A stretch of 64,000 nucleotides of DNA from Rhodobacter sp. Lineage in GTDB: Bacteria > Pseudomonadota > Alphaproteobacteria > Rhodobacterales > Rhodobacteraceae. Made by a program: the position numbers and the translations under genes. The number at the start of each line of letters is the position of its first letter. Within the stretch, counting starts at the first letter, position 1. The notes below the pieces were generated by a model. The model did no database searches and was not told the origin of the DNA. It was given only the letters and a program-made list of their open reading frames with translations. Below are positions 55,893 through 64,000 of the stretch, one piece after another. Location of the stretch: positions 116,657 through 180,656 of the forward strand of contig JASJDP010000027.1 in assembly GCA_030065095.1 (NCBI GenBank), given 5' to 3'.

Positions 55893-56729
55893 GTGACCCA
55901 GAACGCCTATCAGAACGACCGCGGCAACAAGGATCGTACGATCACCAATCCCGACGGTATCGGCAGCGCCGAACCCGTGCGCGCCGCCACCGCCGCAGCC
56001 ACGGCGAAACCCGTGGCGAACGGTCAGTTCCTGATCGGCGACGGCATGACCGGCGGCTACGGCATGGGGGCCGATATCCTGCATGACTGCACGATCGCGG
56101 TGAAAAAGGGAGAGATCGCGGTGATCGTCGGCCCCAACGGCGCGGGCAAGTCGACGGCGATGCGCGCGGTCTTCGGCATGCTGAACCTGCGACAGGGGGC
56201 AGTGCGGCTGGATGGTCAGGACATCTCGGGCCTGACGCCGCAGGCGCGGGTGGCGAAGGGTATGGCGTTCGTGCCGCAGAACTCGAACATCTTTGCCTCG
56301 CTGACGGTCGAGGAAAACCTGGAGATGGGCGCGTTCCTGCGCCGCGACGACATCAACCGCACGATGGAGCAGGTGTACGAGCTGTTCCCGATCCTGAAGG
56401 ACAAGCGGCGCCAGATAGCCGGCGAGTTGAGCGGCGGGCAGCGCCAGCAGGTCGCGGTCGGCAGGGCGCTGATGACCGAACCGCAGGTGCTGATGCTCGA
56501 TGAACCGACCGCCGGGGTCTCGCCGATCGTGATGGACGAGCTTTTCGACCGGATCATCGAGGTGGCGCGGACGGGGATTTCGATCCTGATGGTCGAGCAG
56601 AACGCGCGCCAGGCCCTGAACATCGCCGATACGGGCTATGTTCTGGTCCAGGGGCGCAATCGATACACCGACACCGGCCAGACCCTGCTGGCCGACCCCG
56701 AAGTGCGCAAGAGCTTTCTGGGGGGATGA
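55893..56729 (+). CDS. livF: Branched-chain amino acid ABC transporter ATP-binding protein LivF, N-extended
   Basis: LivF-type ATPase of 278 aa, about 40 residues longer than usual. Residues 1-45 are an Ala/Thr-rich, probably disordered extension (NDRGNKDRTITNPDGIGSA region). The core has Walker A GPNGAGKST near residue 80, LSGGQRQQVAVGRA and Walker B VLMLDEPTAGVSPIV, with the LivF-type C-terminal end LLADPEVRKSFLGG. GTG 55893 with AAAGGG upstream is the chosen start; a shorter start is possible. Its stop overlaps the next gene (ATGA). Confidence 0.93.
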   Translation: MTQNAYQNDRGNKDRTITNPDGIGSAEPVRAATAAATAKPVANGQFLIGDGMTGGYGMGADILHDCTIAVKKGEIAVIVGPNGAGKSTAMRAVFGMLNLRQGAVRLDGQDISGLTPQARVAKGMAFVPQNSNIFASLTVEENLEMGAFLRRDDINRTMEQVYELFPILKDKRRQIAGELSGGQRQQVAVGRALMTEPQVLMLDEPTAGVSPIVMDELFDRIIEVARTGISILMVEQNARQALNIADTGYVLVQGRNRYTDTGQTLLADPEVRKSFLGG

Positions 56730-57145
56730 GGAACGTGCGCTGTCCTCGTTTGATGGCGGGACTCGTCCCGTTCGCGCTGGCGCTTGGTCTGTCAACAGAC
56801 CCGGCCGCGGCTTTGATCGAACGCGTCGATTGCACGGTCTCGGCCCCCTGCCCCGGACGGTCGGTCTGTGTCTCGCCTCCGGTCGATGTCAGCTTTACCA
56901 TCGACAGCGACCAGTTCGCGCTGGCCTACTCGCCCGACGAGCCGCCGCGAAAGAAGATCACGACGGTCAAGGTGGCGGGGGAGCGGTTCAACGCCGAGCC
57001 CATCCTGATGGCCGGCGGCGTACGCGGATTCTGGGCCGAGAGTTTCGAAGGCACGCATCTTTTGACCTTCGCGCCCGGGAAGGACGCCGTCTATTCCCGC
57101 CCCATCGGCCAGCGTCTGACCGGCCGGTGCGAGGTGCATCGCTGA
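56726..57145 (+). CDS. Small exported protein embedded in the liv-type operon
   Basis: A 139-aa protein with a signal peptide (hydrophobic LMAGLVPFALALGLS, cleavage likely after AAA) and five cysteines, four of them after the signal peptide near the mature N-terminus (DCTV, PCPG, VCVS) and at the C-terminus (RCEV). It is locked into the operon by a four-base overlap with livF and a one-base overlap (TGATG) with livH, so it is translated with the transporter. Not a known Liv component. A periplasmic accessory or assembly factor is a guess from context. Confidence 0.8.
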   Translation: MRNVRCPRLMAGLVPFALALGLSTDPAAALIERVDCTVSAPCPGRSVCVSPPVDVSFTIDSDQFALAYSPDEPPRKKITTVKVAGERFNAEPILMAGGVRGFWAESFEGTHLLTFAPGKDAVYSRPIGQRLTGRCEVHR

Positions 57146-58224
57146 TGGACGTGCTGAACGCCCTCGTCGCCTTTGCGAATTTCGTGCTGGTCCCGGCCAC
57201 GGCCTATGGCGCGCAGCTGGCGCTCGGCGCGCTGGGGGTGACGCTGATCTACGGCATCCTGCGGTTTTCCAATTTCGCCCATGGCGACACGATGGCCTTC
57301 GGGGCGATGGTGACGATCCTTGTGACCTGGAGCATCCCGCTGGTCTTTGCTTGGTTGCAGTTCAATTTCCCGACCTTGTTGTTTCCCATAGCCGACTGGG
57401 TTCTAAGCCCGTTTGGGGTGGCGGGCGGTCCGTTGCCGACGGCTCTACTTGCCCTGCCGGTAGGGATCTTGGTGACGGCGCTTTTGCTGCTGGGAACCGA
57501 CCGGGTGATCTATGGATTCTATCGGCAGCAGCGGGCCAAGCCCGTGGTGCTGGTGATCGTATCGATGGGCGTGATGTTCATGATGAACGGGCTGGTGCGG
57601 TTCGTCATCGGCCCCGACGACCAGAGGTTCGCGGACGGCGCGCGTTTCATCGTCTCGGCGCGCGAGTTCAAGGCGATGACGGGGCTGCGCGAAGGACTGG
57701 CGTTCAAGACCAGCCAGGGCATCACCATCGTCACCGCGGTGATCGTGGTCGCGGCGCTGTTCTGGTTTCTCAACCGGACCCGCACGGGCAAGTCGATGCG
57801 GGCCTATTCCGACAACGAGGATCTTGCGCTTCTGTCGGGTATCAATCCGGAACGGGTGGTTGCGATCACCTGGATCATCGTCGCGGCGCTGGCGACGGTG
57901 GCGGGTGTCCTGTACGGGCTCGACAAGTCGTTCAAGCCCTTCACCTACTTTCAGCTTTTGCTGCCGATCTTCGCCAGCGCCATCGTCGGCGGGCTCGGCT
58001 CGCCCGTGGGCGCCATCGTCGGCGGGTTCGTCATTGCCTTTTCCGAGGTCACCGTCACCTATGCCTGGAAGAAAGTGCTGGGATATCTGATGCCCGAGGC
58101 GCTGGAGCCATCGGGTTTGGTACAGCTTCTCAGCACCGACTATAAATTCGCCGTCAGCTTCGTGATTCTGGTGATCGTGCTGCTGTTCCGTCCCACCGGC
58201 ATCTTCGCGGGAAAAACGGGATGA
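57145..58224 (+). CDS. livH: Branched-chain amino acid ABC transporter permease LivH
   Basis: LivH-type permease (359 aa, somewhat longer than the usual 300). The N-terminal TLIYGILRFSNFAHGDTMAFGA and the GINPERVVAITWIIVAALATVAGVLYG region with the EAA-like loop are clear, and KSMRAYSDNEDLALLSGI precedes it. About eight membrane helices are predicted. Extra length lies in the loop near residues 70-100 (FPIADWVLSPFGVAGG). It overlaps both the upstream exported protein gene and livM. Confidence 0.94.
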   Translation: MDVLNALVAFANFVLVPATAYGAQLALGALGVTLIYGILRFSNFAHGDTMAFGAMVTILVTWSIPLVFAWLQFNFPTLLFPIADWVLSPFGVAGGPLPTALLALPVGILVTALLLLGTDRVIYGFYRQQRAKPVVLVIVSMGVMFMMNGLVRFVIGPDDQRFADGARFIVSAREFKAMTGLREGLAFKTSQGITIVTAVIVVAALFWFLNRTRTGKSMRAYSDNEDLALLSGINPERVVAITWIIVAALATVAGVLYGLDKSFKPFTYFQLLLPIFASAIVGGLGSPVGAIVGGFVIAFSEVTVTYAWKKVLGYLMPEALEPSGLVQLLSTDYKFAVSFVILVIVLLFRPTGIFAGKTG

Positions 58225-59525
58225 GCGTTTCGCTGAAGAATACCCTTCTGTTCGCCCTGGTTTTCGGGCTGATCCTGGCGACCGGCATCTTTCAGTCGTG
58301 GAACGTGGCCCTTGGCATTTTCAACATGGGTCTGATCAGCGCGATCATGGCGCTTGGGGTAAACATGCAGTGGGGCTATGCCGGGCTCTTTAACATCGGA
58401 GTGATGGGTTTTGTGGCGCTCGGCGGCCTGGCGGCGGTGCTGGTGGGCATGCCGCCGGTCGGCGAGGCCTGGGCGGCAGGCGGGCTGCGGGTGATCCTGG
58501 GGCTGGTGCTGGGCGCACTGACCATCGTCGCGGCGATCCTGGCATGGGCGCGGTTGCCGCATGGGCGGATGCGGGCGCTGGCGGTGCTGGCGATCCTCGT
58601 CGTCGGATTTCTTACCTATCGTTGGGTCTTCGATCCCGGTGTGGTCGCGGTCGAAAAGGTCAACCCGGCCGGAACCGGCTATCTTGGCGGGCTGGGCCTT
58701 CCGGTTCTGGTTGCCTGGCCGGTGGGCGGACTGCTGGCGGCGGGCGCGGCCTGGCTGATCGGCAAGACGGCGCTTGGGCTGCGGTCGGACTATCTGGCGA
58801 TCGCGACGCTGGGCATCGCCGAGATCATCATCTCGGTGCTGAAAAACGAGGACTGGCTGAGCCGCGGGGTCAAGAACGTCGTCGGCGTGCCGCGCCCGGT
58901 GCCCTATGAGATCGACCTGCAGAAAAGCGAAGGGTTCGTCGCACGGATGCAGGCCTGGGGATTCGACCCGGTCACCGCATCGTCGATTGCCGTGAAACTG
59001 GCCTATGCGGGGTTTTTCGTGGTCGTCCTGCTGGCGCTGATCTGGCTGGCGGAGATGGCGCTGAAGTCCCCTTGGGGCCGCATGATGCGGGCGATCCGCG
59101 ACAACGAGGTCGCGGCCGAGGCCATGGGCAAGGACGTCACCGCACGGCATCTTCAGATCTTCGTGCTGGGATCGGCGGTCTGCGGGCTGGCCGGCGCGAT
59201 GATGACAACGCTCGACGGACAGCTGACGCCCGGCACCTATCAGCCTTTGCGGTTCACGTTCCTGGTTTGGGTGATGGTGATTGTCGGCGGCTCGGGCAAC
59301 AATCTCGGCGCGGTTCTGGGCGGCTTTCTGATCTGGTTTCTCTGGGTCCAGGTGGAACCGCTTGGCCGTTGGCTTATGGACGTGATCACTCTGGGCCTGC
59401 CCGATGGCAGCTGGCTCAAGGGCCACTTGCTGGAGTCGGCGGCGCATATGCGGCTTTTGACGATGGGGCTGATCCTGGTGCTGGTCCTGCGCTTCAGCCC
59501 TCGGGGGCTGATCCCTGAACGCTGA
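58221..59525 (+). CDS. livM: Branched-chain amino acid ABC transporter permease LivM
   Basis: LivM-type permease (434 aa). Family motifs are GVNMQWGYAGLFNIGVMGFVALG near residue 45, RSDYLAIATLGIAEIII near 190, and the coupling region MRAIRDNEVAAEAMGKDV near 290, followed by GGSGNNLGAVLGGFLIW. It has an extended segment after the third helix (residues 75-160) relative to E. coli. It closes the transporter operon with an ATGA overlap to livH. Confidence 0.95.
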   Translation: MSVSLKNTLLFALVFGLILATGIFQSWNVALGIFNMGLISAIMALGVNMQWGYAGLFNIGVMGFVALGGLAAVLVGMPPVGEAWAAGGLRVILGLVLGALTIVAAILAWARLPHGRMRALAVLAILVVGFLTYRWVFDPGVVAVEKVNPAGTGYLGGLGLPVLVAWPVGGLLAAGAAWLIGKTALGLRSDYLAIATLGIAEIIISVLKNEDWLSRGVKNVVGVPRPVPYEIDLQKSEGFVARMQAWGFDPVTASSIAVKLAYAGFFVVVLLALIWLAEMALKSPWGRMMRAIRDNEVAAEAMGKDVTARHLQIFVLGSAVCGLAGAMMTTLDGQLTPGTYQPLRFTFLVWVMVIVGGSGNNLGAVLGGFLIWFLWVQVEPLGRWLMDVITLGLPDGSWLKGHLLESAAHMRLLTMGLILVLVLRFSPRGLIPER

Positions 59526-59641
59526 GTTTGTCACAGATTGGGGCCTGGCACCCGCGCTCTATCCGGTCTGCGCATGTGCCAGCCAGTCGGTCTGCGACCC
59601 GGGCGGCTCGAACCGGTTCCGCGCCGGTTTCCCGGTGTAAC

Positions 59642-60277
59642 ATGAGCGGCGTGGCGATCCTTCTTTTGGCCGCCGGAGGCTCCACCCGCATGCGCGGGGC
59701 CGACAAGCTGTTGGAGATCGTGGATGGCGTACCCGTCCTGCTGCGTCAGGCCCGGGCGGCGTTGGCGTCGGGCGCGACGGTTGTGGTATGCCTGCCAACC
59801 GACCGGCCAAGGCGCGACGCGGTCCTTGCAGGGCTTGGGGTGAAACGCGTTCGCGTGGACGACGCAGAGGAAGGGATGGCCGCGTCGATCCGGGCGGGCG
59901 TGAGAGCCGTACCCAGGGGCGCAACGGGCGCGATGATCCTGCCCGCCGACATGCCGGAAATCGACGCCGACGACCTGTCGCGGATGCTCACGGCCTTTAC
60001 GGCCGCAGGGCGGACCGGGATCGTGCGGGGCATGTCTGAGACCGGCGACCCGGGACACCCGGTGGTGTTTCCCAGGCGGTTATTCCCGGACTTGGCAGCC
60101 CTGAGCGGGGACGAAGGCGCACGGCGGCTGTGCGAGGGCGAGAAGGTCGAACTGGTCCGCCTGCCAGGCACCCATGCGCTGACCGATCTGGACACGCCCG
60201 AGGACTGGGCGGCCTGGCGGAAAGCCCGTGCAGCAGGGCAACGCCCGACATCGCCGGGGCATCGGCGCCCGCGTTGA
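59642..60277 (+). CDS. MocA/MobA-like nucleotidyltransferase
   Basis: A 211-aa nucleotidyltransferase of the molybdenum-cofactor family. The signature LLAAGGSTRMRGADKLL (residues 7-22) is the LAAGxSxRMG nucleotide-binding motif, with PADMPEIDADDL near 100 providing the metal-binding Asp and DPGHPVVFPRRLFPDL near 140. It is closest to MocA-type cytidylyltransferases that act for xanthine dehydrogenase-like enzymes, but no such oxidoreductase is adjacent. ATG 59642 follows GTGTAAC; 116 bp after livM. Confidence 0.88.
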   Translation: MSGVAILLLAAGGSTRMRGADKLLEIVDGVPVLLRQARAALASGATVVVCLPTDRPRRDAVLAGLGVKRVRVDDAEEGMAASIRAGVRAVPRGATGAMILPADMPEIDADDLSRMLTAFTAAGRTGIVRGMSETGDPGHPVVFPRRLFPDLAALSGDEGARRLCEGEKVELVRLPGTHALTDLDTPEDWAAWRKARAAGQRPTSPGHRRPR

Positions 60278-60289
60278 CCGTCGCCGCCG

Positions 60290-61702
60290 TCAGGCGGATT
60301 TGGCCACCTCTTCCTCGACATGGGCGATCCGGCTGCCGGATTTGTTCGAGGTGACGACCCCCAGCGACTTCAGTTTGCGGTGCAGCGCGCTGCGTTCCAT
60401 GCCGACAAAGCTGGCGGTGCGGCTGATATTGCCGCCGAAGCGGTTGATCTGGGTCAGCAGGTATTCCCGCTCGAACAGCTCGCGCGCCTCGCGCAGAGGC
60501 AGCGTGGCCAGGCTGCCCGACAGCACCACGCGGCCATCGTCCTGCGCGGCGGGTTCGCTGTTGGGAAGCTCGGAGGCCGAGATCGGACCGCTTGCCTCGC
60601 CCAGGATCAGCACGCGTTCGATCACGTTCTTCAGTTGCCGCACATTTCCCGGCCAGACCATGGTCTGCAGCATTGCAATCGCCTCTTCGGTGAGGTTGCG
60701 CAACGGCAGACCCTGAACCTTGTTGAACCCTTCGATGAAATGGTCGGCAAGCACCGGGATATCTTCACGCCGGTCTTCCAGCGAAGGAACCTGGATCGGC
60801 ACGACGTTGAGCCGATGATAGAGTTCCTGCCGGAACCGGCCGACATCAATTTCCTCCTGCAAGTCCTTGCTGGTGCTGGAAATGACCCGCATATCCACGC
60901 GCACCTTGTCAGAGCTGCCGACGCGTTGGAACTGCTGCTCCACCAGAACGCGCAGGATTTTCGACTGGGTGCCCGGCGGCATGTCGGCAACCTCGTCGAA
61001 ATACAGCACCCCTCCATGGGCCTGCTCCAGCAGCCCCGGCTCGACACCGCGGTCGGCGCCGTCGCGGCCGAACAGGACCTCTTCCATGCGTTCCGGTTCG
61101 ATCGAGGCGCAGTTGACGGTGACGAACGGACCCGCGGCGCGGTTCGACTGGGCGTGGATGTAGCGCGCGGCGATTTCCTTGCCGCAGCCTGCCGGACCGG
61201 TGAGCATCACGCGGCCGTTCGACTTCGTCACCTTATCAAGATTGTTTTTCAGGGTCTTGAAGGACGAACTTGCACCAATCATCTCGGCCGGTGCATCGTC
61301 GCGGCGTCGCAGTTCAGAGTTTTCCCGCCGCAGGCGCGACGTTTCCATCGCCCGGCCGATCACCACCATAAGCTGGTCGATATTGAAGGGCTTTTCGATG
61401 AAGTCATAAGCCCCCTGCTTGATCGCGGCGACGGCGATTTCGATGTTGCCGTGACCCGAGATGATCACGATCGGGATGCCCGGATTGTCGCGTTTGGTGG
61501 CCTTGAGAATGTCGATGCCGTCCATCCGGCTGTCCTTCAGCCAGATATCCAGGATCATCAGGGCCGGGGCCTCGGCGTTGATTTCGGCCATGCACTCGTC
61601 GGAATTGGCCGCCAGGCGCGTTGTGTAGCCTTCATCCTTAAGTATGTCGGATATCAGCTCGCGGATGTCCCGCTCGTCGTCCACGATCAGTATGTCGCCC
61701 AT
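60290..61702 (-). CDS. ntrX: Nitrogen-regulation response regulator NtrX, without a GAFTGA loop
   Basis: NtrX (470 aa): a receiver domain (DDE at residues 8-10, phospho-Asp in MILDIWLKDS, Lys in EKPFN), an AAA+ domain (residues about 135-370) and a Fis-type HTH at the C-terminus (ISRTASFVGMERSALHRKLKSLG). The Walker A reads GPAGCGKE and the Walker B FDEVADMP. Where sigma-54 activators have GAFTGA, this protein has LFGRDGADRGVEPGLLEQAH, so it is not expected to activate sigma-54 in the classic way. It follows ntrY by 12 bp. Confidence 0.93.
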   Translation of the reverse strand: MGDILIVDDERDIRELISDILKDEGYTTRLAANSDECMAEINAEAPALMILDIWLKDSRMDGIDILKATKRDNPGIPIVIISGHGNIEIAVAAIKQGAYDFIEKPFNIDQLMVVIGRAMETSRLRRENSELRRRDDAPAEMIGASSSFKTLKNNLDKVTKSNGRVMLTGPAGCGKEIAARYIHAQSNRAAGPFVTVNCASIEPERMEEVLFGRDGADRGVEPGLLEQAHGGVLYFDEVADMPPGTQSKILRVLVEQQFQRVGSSDKVRVDMRVISSTSKDLQEEIDVGRFRQELYHRLNVVPIQVPSLEDRREDIPVLADHFIEGFNKVQGLPLRNLTEEAIAMLQTMVWPGNVRQLKNVIERVLILGEASGPISASELPNSEPAAQDDGRVVLSGSLATLPLREARELFEREYLLTQINRFGGNISRTASFVGMERSALHRKLKSLGVVTSNKSGSRIAHVEEEVAKSA

Positions 61703-61714
61703 GACTACTCCCTC

Positions 61715-63985
61715 TTAAACGGCAAGTTTTTCTTGTTCGGGTTCGGTGGTGTATTGCGGCAGCGGCAGCCGGATTTCGGCCCTGGCCCCGCGGCGTGCGC
61801 CCTCGGCGAACGGCTCGGCGTCGGTCAGGATCAGCGTGCCGCCATGCTCTTCGATGATTTTCTTGACGATGGGCAGGCCGAGGCCAGTGCCCTTTTCTCG
61901 CGTCGTGACATAGGGCTCGAACAGCCGTGCCCGGTCCGCCGGCAGGCCGACGCCATTGTCCGAGATGGTGATCAGCGCCCCCGTGTCGGACGCGGCCAGC
62001 GTCACGCGCACCTCGCCGGGGTGGTTCGAATCACCAGTTTTTTCGCGATGGGTTTCAATGGCTTCCCCGGCGTTTTTGATCAGGTTCGTCAGCGCTTGCC
62101 CGATCATTGTCGGGTCGATGTCGGCAATGATCTCGGTGCCCGGAAGGTCGGTCGACACGGTCACACCTTCCTGCTGGGCATCTTGCTGCAGGGTGACCGC
62201 ATCACGGACCAGTGCTGTCAGGTCCTGGCGGCGGCGTTCCGGCTCGGGCATTCGGGCGAATTTCGAAAACTCGTCGACGATCCGCCGCAGGTCGTTGGTC
62301 TGGCGGACGATCACGTCGGTCATCTGAGCGAGCGCGTCTGCCTCGGCCTCGCCCACCATGGGCGAATATTTCCGTTTCAGACGCTCGGCGGAAAGCTGGA
62401 TCGGCGTGAGCGGATTCTTGATTTCATGGGCGATGCGGCGGGCGACGTCGCCCCAGGCGGCCATGCGCTGTGCACTGACGAGGTCGGTCACGTCGTCGAA
62501 GGCGACAACATAGCCTTCAAGCTTTCCGTCGTCCGCCCGGCGGGTGGCCATGCGCACCAGCAGATTTTCAAGCTTGCCGTGACGGGTCATCTTGATCTCT
62601 TCCTGGGCCACTTCGCTTCGGGCGGCCTGCAGCTTGCGAAACAAGGCGCCGAATTCGGGGACGATCTGGTCAAGCGATCCCGAATGCACATCCGGCGGCA
62701 GGCTCAAGAGCCGTTGGCCGGAGCGGTTGACGAAGGTGATCTCGCCCGCCGCGTCGAGGCCGACGACACCGGCGGTCACCGAACTGAGGACCGAGTCGAA
62801 CAGCCTGCGGCGGCGTTCGATCTGGGCGTTGTTGTCCAGCAACGCGTCGCGCTGGCCCTTCAACTGGCGCGTCATCTGATTGAAGATGCGGCCCAGCATG
62901 GCGATTTCATCGTCGCCGGGTTCCTCGCGCAGCTGTACATCCAGATCCCCTGCCCCGACCTGCTGGGCCGCGCCCGCCAGTCGGCCGACGGGGCGCGAAA
63001 GACGTTCGGCGAACCAAAGGCCCAGCCAGATCGCGGCCAGGATCAAAATCACCGCAAAGCCGAGATACAGCAGACCGAATTCGAACAGGATACGGCCGCG
63101 CTCGCTTTCCAGCTGGTTATAAAGCGCAACGGTTTCCTGGGTGTCGTCGAGCAGGTTGAGGATGCCGCCGTCGACATCCCGCGACACGTAGAGAAAACGG
63201 TCGACATACTCGCCAAGCGCCACGATGGCGCGGAATTCATTGACGTCCCAATCCTGAATGATGACCGTCTCGCCGGCGCGGGCCTCGTCAAGCTGCGCCG
63301 CCGCGGGCCGTTCGAAATCGAAAAGATACGACCGTTCCCCGCGTGCGCGGATCTCTCCGGCGCCGTCGATGACATAGGCCTCGCGCAGGCCGCGCTGGAT
63401 CTGGCTCTGGCCCTGGGTCAGAAGCTGGCGCAATTCTCCGTCGGAGACAAAGAACGATGTGGCGCGCGCACGGTCGAGGAAGCGGGCCAGTACCTCGGCA
63501 TCCTGCTGAAGATCCCGCCGATGTTCGTTCTCGTAGGCCTGGGCGGCGGCCAGAGAGGATCCCAGGACGGTCCGCACGCGGTCGGAAAACCAGCCCTCGA
63601 GCCCGAAATTCACGGTGATGGCGGCAAAAACGGCGACGAGCACGGTCGGAGCAAGCGCGACGATGGCGAAGACACCGGTCAGACGCAGGTGCAAACGTGA
63701 CCCGGCGGATTGCGCGCGGCGGGCGGCGATCATCGCGGCCACGCGCTGCAGCACCAGCGCCGCGACCACGAGCACGTAGATCAGGTCCGCCAGCAGCACC
63801 AGGCGCAGCGCCAATGCCGACGCGCCCTGGTCCAAGGGCCCGAGCACCAGAAAGGTTGCAACGGCGAGCAACGGGCCCAGCACCACCAGCCCCAGCGTGG
63901 CGGCGTTCTGAACCTTGCGTTGCCTGCGGAGCCTGCTCAGACTCTCCCAACTGAGACTTCGTACGGCTGTGCGCACGTAAGCCAC
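61715..63985 (-). CDS. ntrY: Nitrogen-regulation sensor histidine kinase NtrY
   Basis: NtrY (756 aa): three membrane helices at the N-terminus (LGLVVLGPLLAVATFLVLG, LRLVLLADLIYVLVVAALVL and FAIVALAPTVLVAVFAAIT), a periplasmic sensor region of about 170 residues, a fourth helix (FGLLYLGFAVILILAAIWLG near 290), a HAMP domain, a PAS domain (SVTAGVVGLDAAGEITFVNR) and the kinase core (H-box VARRIAHEIKNPLTPIQLSAERL, N-box LTNLIKNAGEAI, G-boxes DNGVGLP and GTGLGLPIV). The GTG at 63985 is listed as the start; a GTG three codons later (63976) has better spaced AGAGG and may be used. ntrB and ntrC would lie beyond the window. Confidence 0.94.
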   Translation of the reverse strand: MAYVRTAVRSLSWESLSRLRRQRKVQNAATLGLVVLGPLLAVATFLVLGPLDQGASALALRLVLLADLIYVLVVAALVLQRVAAMIAARRAQSAGSRLHLRLTGVFAIVALAPTVLVAVFAAITVNFGLEGWFSDRVRTVLGSSLAAAQAYENEHRRDLQQDAEVLARFLDRARATSFFVSDGELRQLLTQGQSQIQRGLREAYVIDGAGEIRARGERSYLFDFERPAAAQLDEARAGETVIIQDWDVNEFRAIVALGEYVDRFLYVSRDVDGGILNLLDDTQETVALYNQLESERGRILFEFGLLYLGFAVILILAAIWLGLWFAERLSRPVGRLAGAAQQVGAGDLDVQLREEPGDDEIAMLGRIFNQMTRQLKGQRDALLDNNAQIERRRRLFDSVLSSVTAGVVGLDAAGEITFVNRSGQRLLSLPPDVHSGSLDQIVPEFGALFRKLQAARSEVAQEEIKMTRHGKLENLLVRMATRRADDGKLEGYVVAFDDVTDLVSAQRMAAWGDVARRIAHEIKNPLTPIQLSAERLKRKYSPMVGEAEADALAQMTDVIVRQTNDLRRIVDEFSKFARMPEPERRRQDLTALVRDAVTLQQDAQQEGVTVSTDLPGTEIIADIDPTMIGQALTNLIKNAGEAIETHREKTGDSNHPGEVRVTLAASDTGALITISDNGVGLPADRARLFEPYVTTREKGTGLGLPIVKKIIEEHGGTLILTDAEPFAEGARRGARAEIRLPLPQYTTEPEQEKLAV

Positions 63986-64000
63986 CTCTTTATCTCGGGG

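Noticed and set aside
60320..63700. Very long open frame (over 1100 codons) on the plus strand opposite ntrX and ntrY
   Set aside because: It is the antisense shadow of two well-identified genes in high-GC DNA; its composition is His/Arg/Gly/Asp-rich without any domain.

Overview
The window is a high-GC chromosomal segment of an alphaproteobacterium, most likely a Rhodobacteraceae (Roseobacter-type) species. The pointers are the family-specific small protein Usg, an alphaproteobacterial LexA box (GTTC-N7-GTTC), PstC and PstA with long periplasmic inserts, the NtrY-NtrX pair, a Mg-type HemB, and gene neighbourhoods such as ligA-recG and rpsB-tsf. Almost all of it is core or metabolic sequence. 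I see no insertion sequence, prophage, CRISPR array, tRNA or rRNA.

Layout. 1-7.5 kb: ligA (3' end) and recG, an SOS-box-preceded 40-residue membrane protein with its own terminator, an IscU-like scaffold, hisI, gluQ, a methyltransferase, trmFO and a DoxX-like membrane protein. 7.7-16.2 kb: gyrA, usg, an arginase/ornithine cyclodeaminase operon with a divergent Lrp-type regulator, a SYLF lipoprotein, hemB and a small membrane protein. 16.3-22.8 kb: mfd, a cysteine-rich exported protein, a Bcr/CflA-type efflux pump and a DsbA-like oxidoreductase. 22.8-30.5 kb: an acyl-CoA ligase, an arsC-aquaporin arsenic operon, an orphan peptide-binding protein, a likely intergenic small RNA, 3-hydroxybutyrate dehydrogenase with a patatin-like hydrolase (polyhydroxybutyrate turnover), and a DUF502 protein. 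30.6-36.9 kb: pseudouridine catabolism (psuK-psuG), rpsB-tsf, a LuxR-type solo regulator and an 850-bp gene-poor, AT-richer stretch. 36.9-44.7 kb: the complete phosphate regulon core, phoR and pstSCAB-phoU-phoB. 44.7-52.5 kb: a trans-sulfuration PLP enzyme, a yicC-gmk-carbonic anhydrase operon, a PAS protein, class II DAHP synthase, a GlxA-type regulator and a methyltransferase. 52.5-60.3 kb: an aldose dehydrogenase-like protein, a branched-chain amino-acid-type ABC operon with an extra periplasmic protein inside it, and a MocA-like nucleotidyltransferase. 60.3-64 kb: ntrY-ntrX.

How parts work together. Two unrelated loci carry Pho-box-type repeats: the expected pstS promoter and, unexpectedly, the arsC-aquaporin promoter, suggesting that arsenate detoxification is tied to phosphate starvation. 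The SOS-controlled miniature membrane protein beside ligA-recG resembles in design (not sequence) the LexA-controlled division inhibitors of Caulobacter. A 23-bp perfect palindrome occurs three times, always a few bases after a stop codon and before a co-directional gene, and looks like a dispersed regulatory or mRNA-processing repeat. These three, with the small RNA near 27.5 kb, are the most interesting observations.
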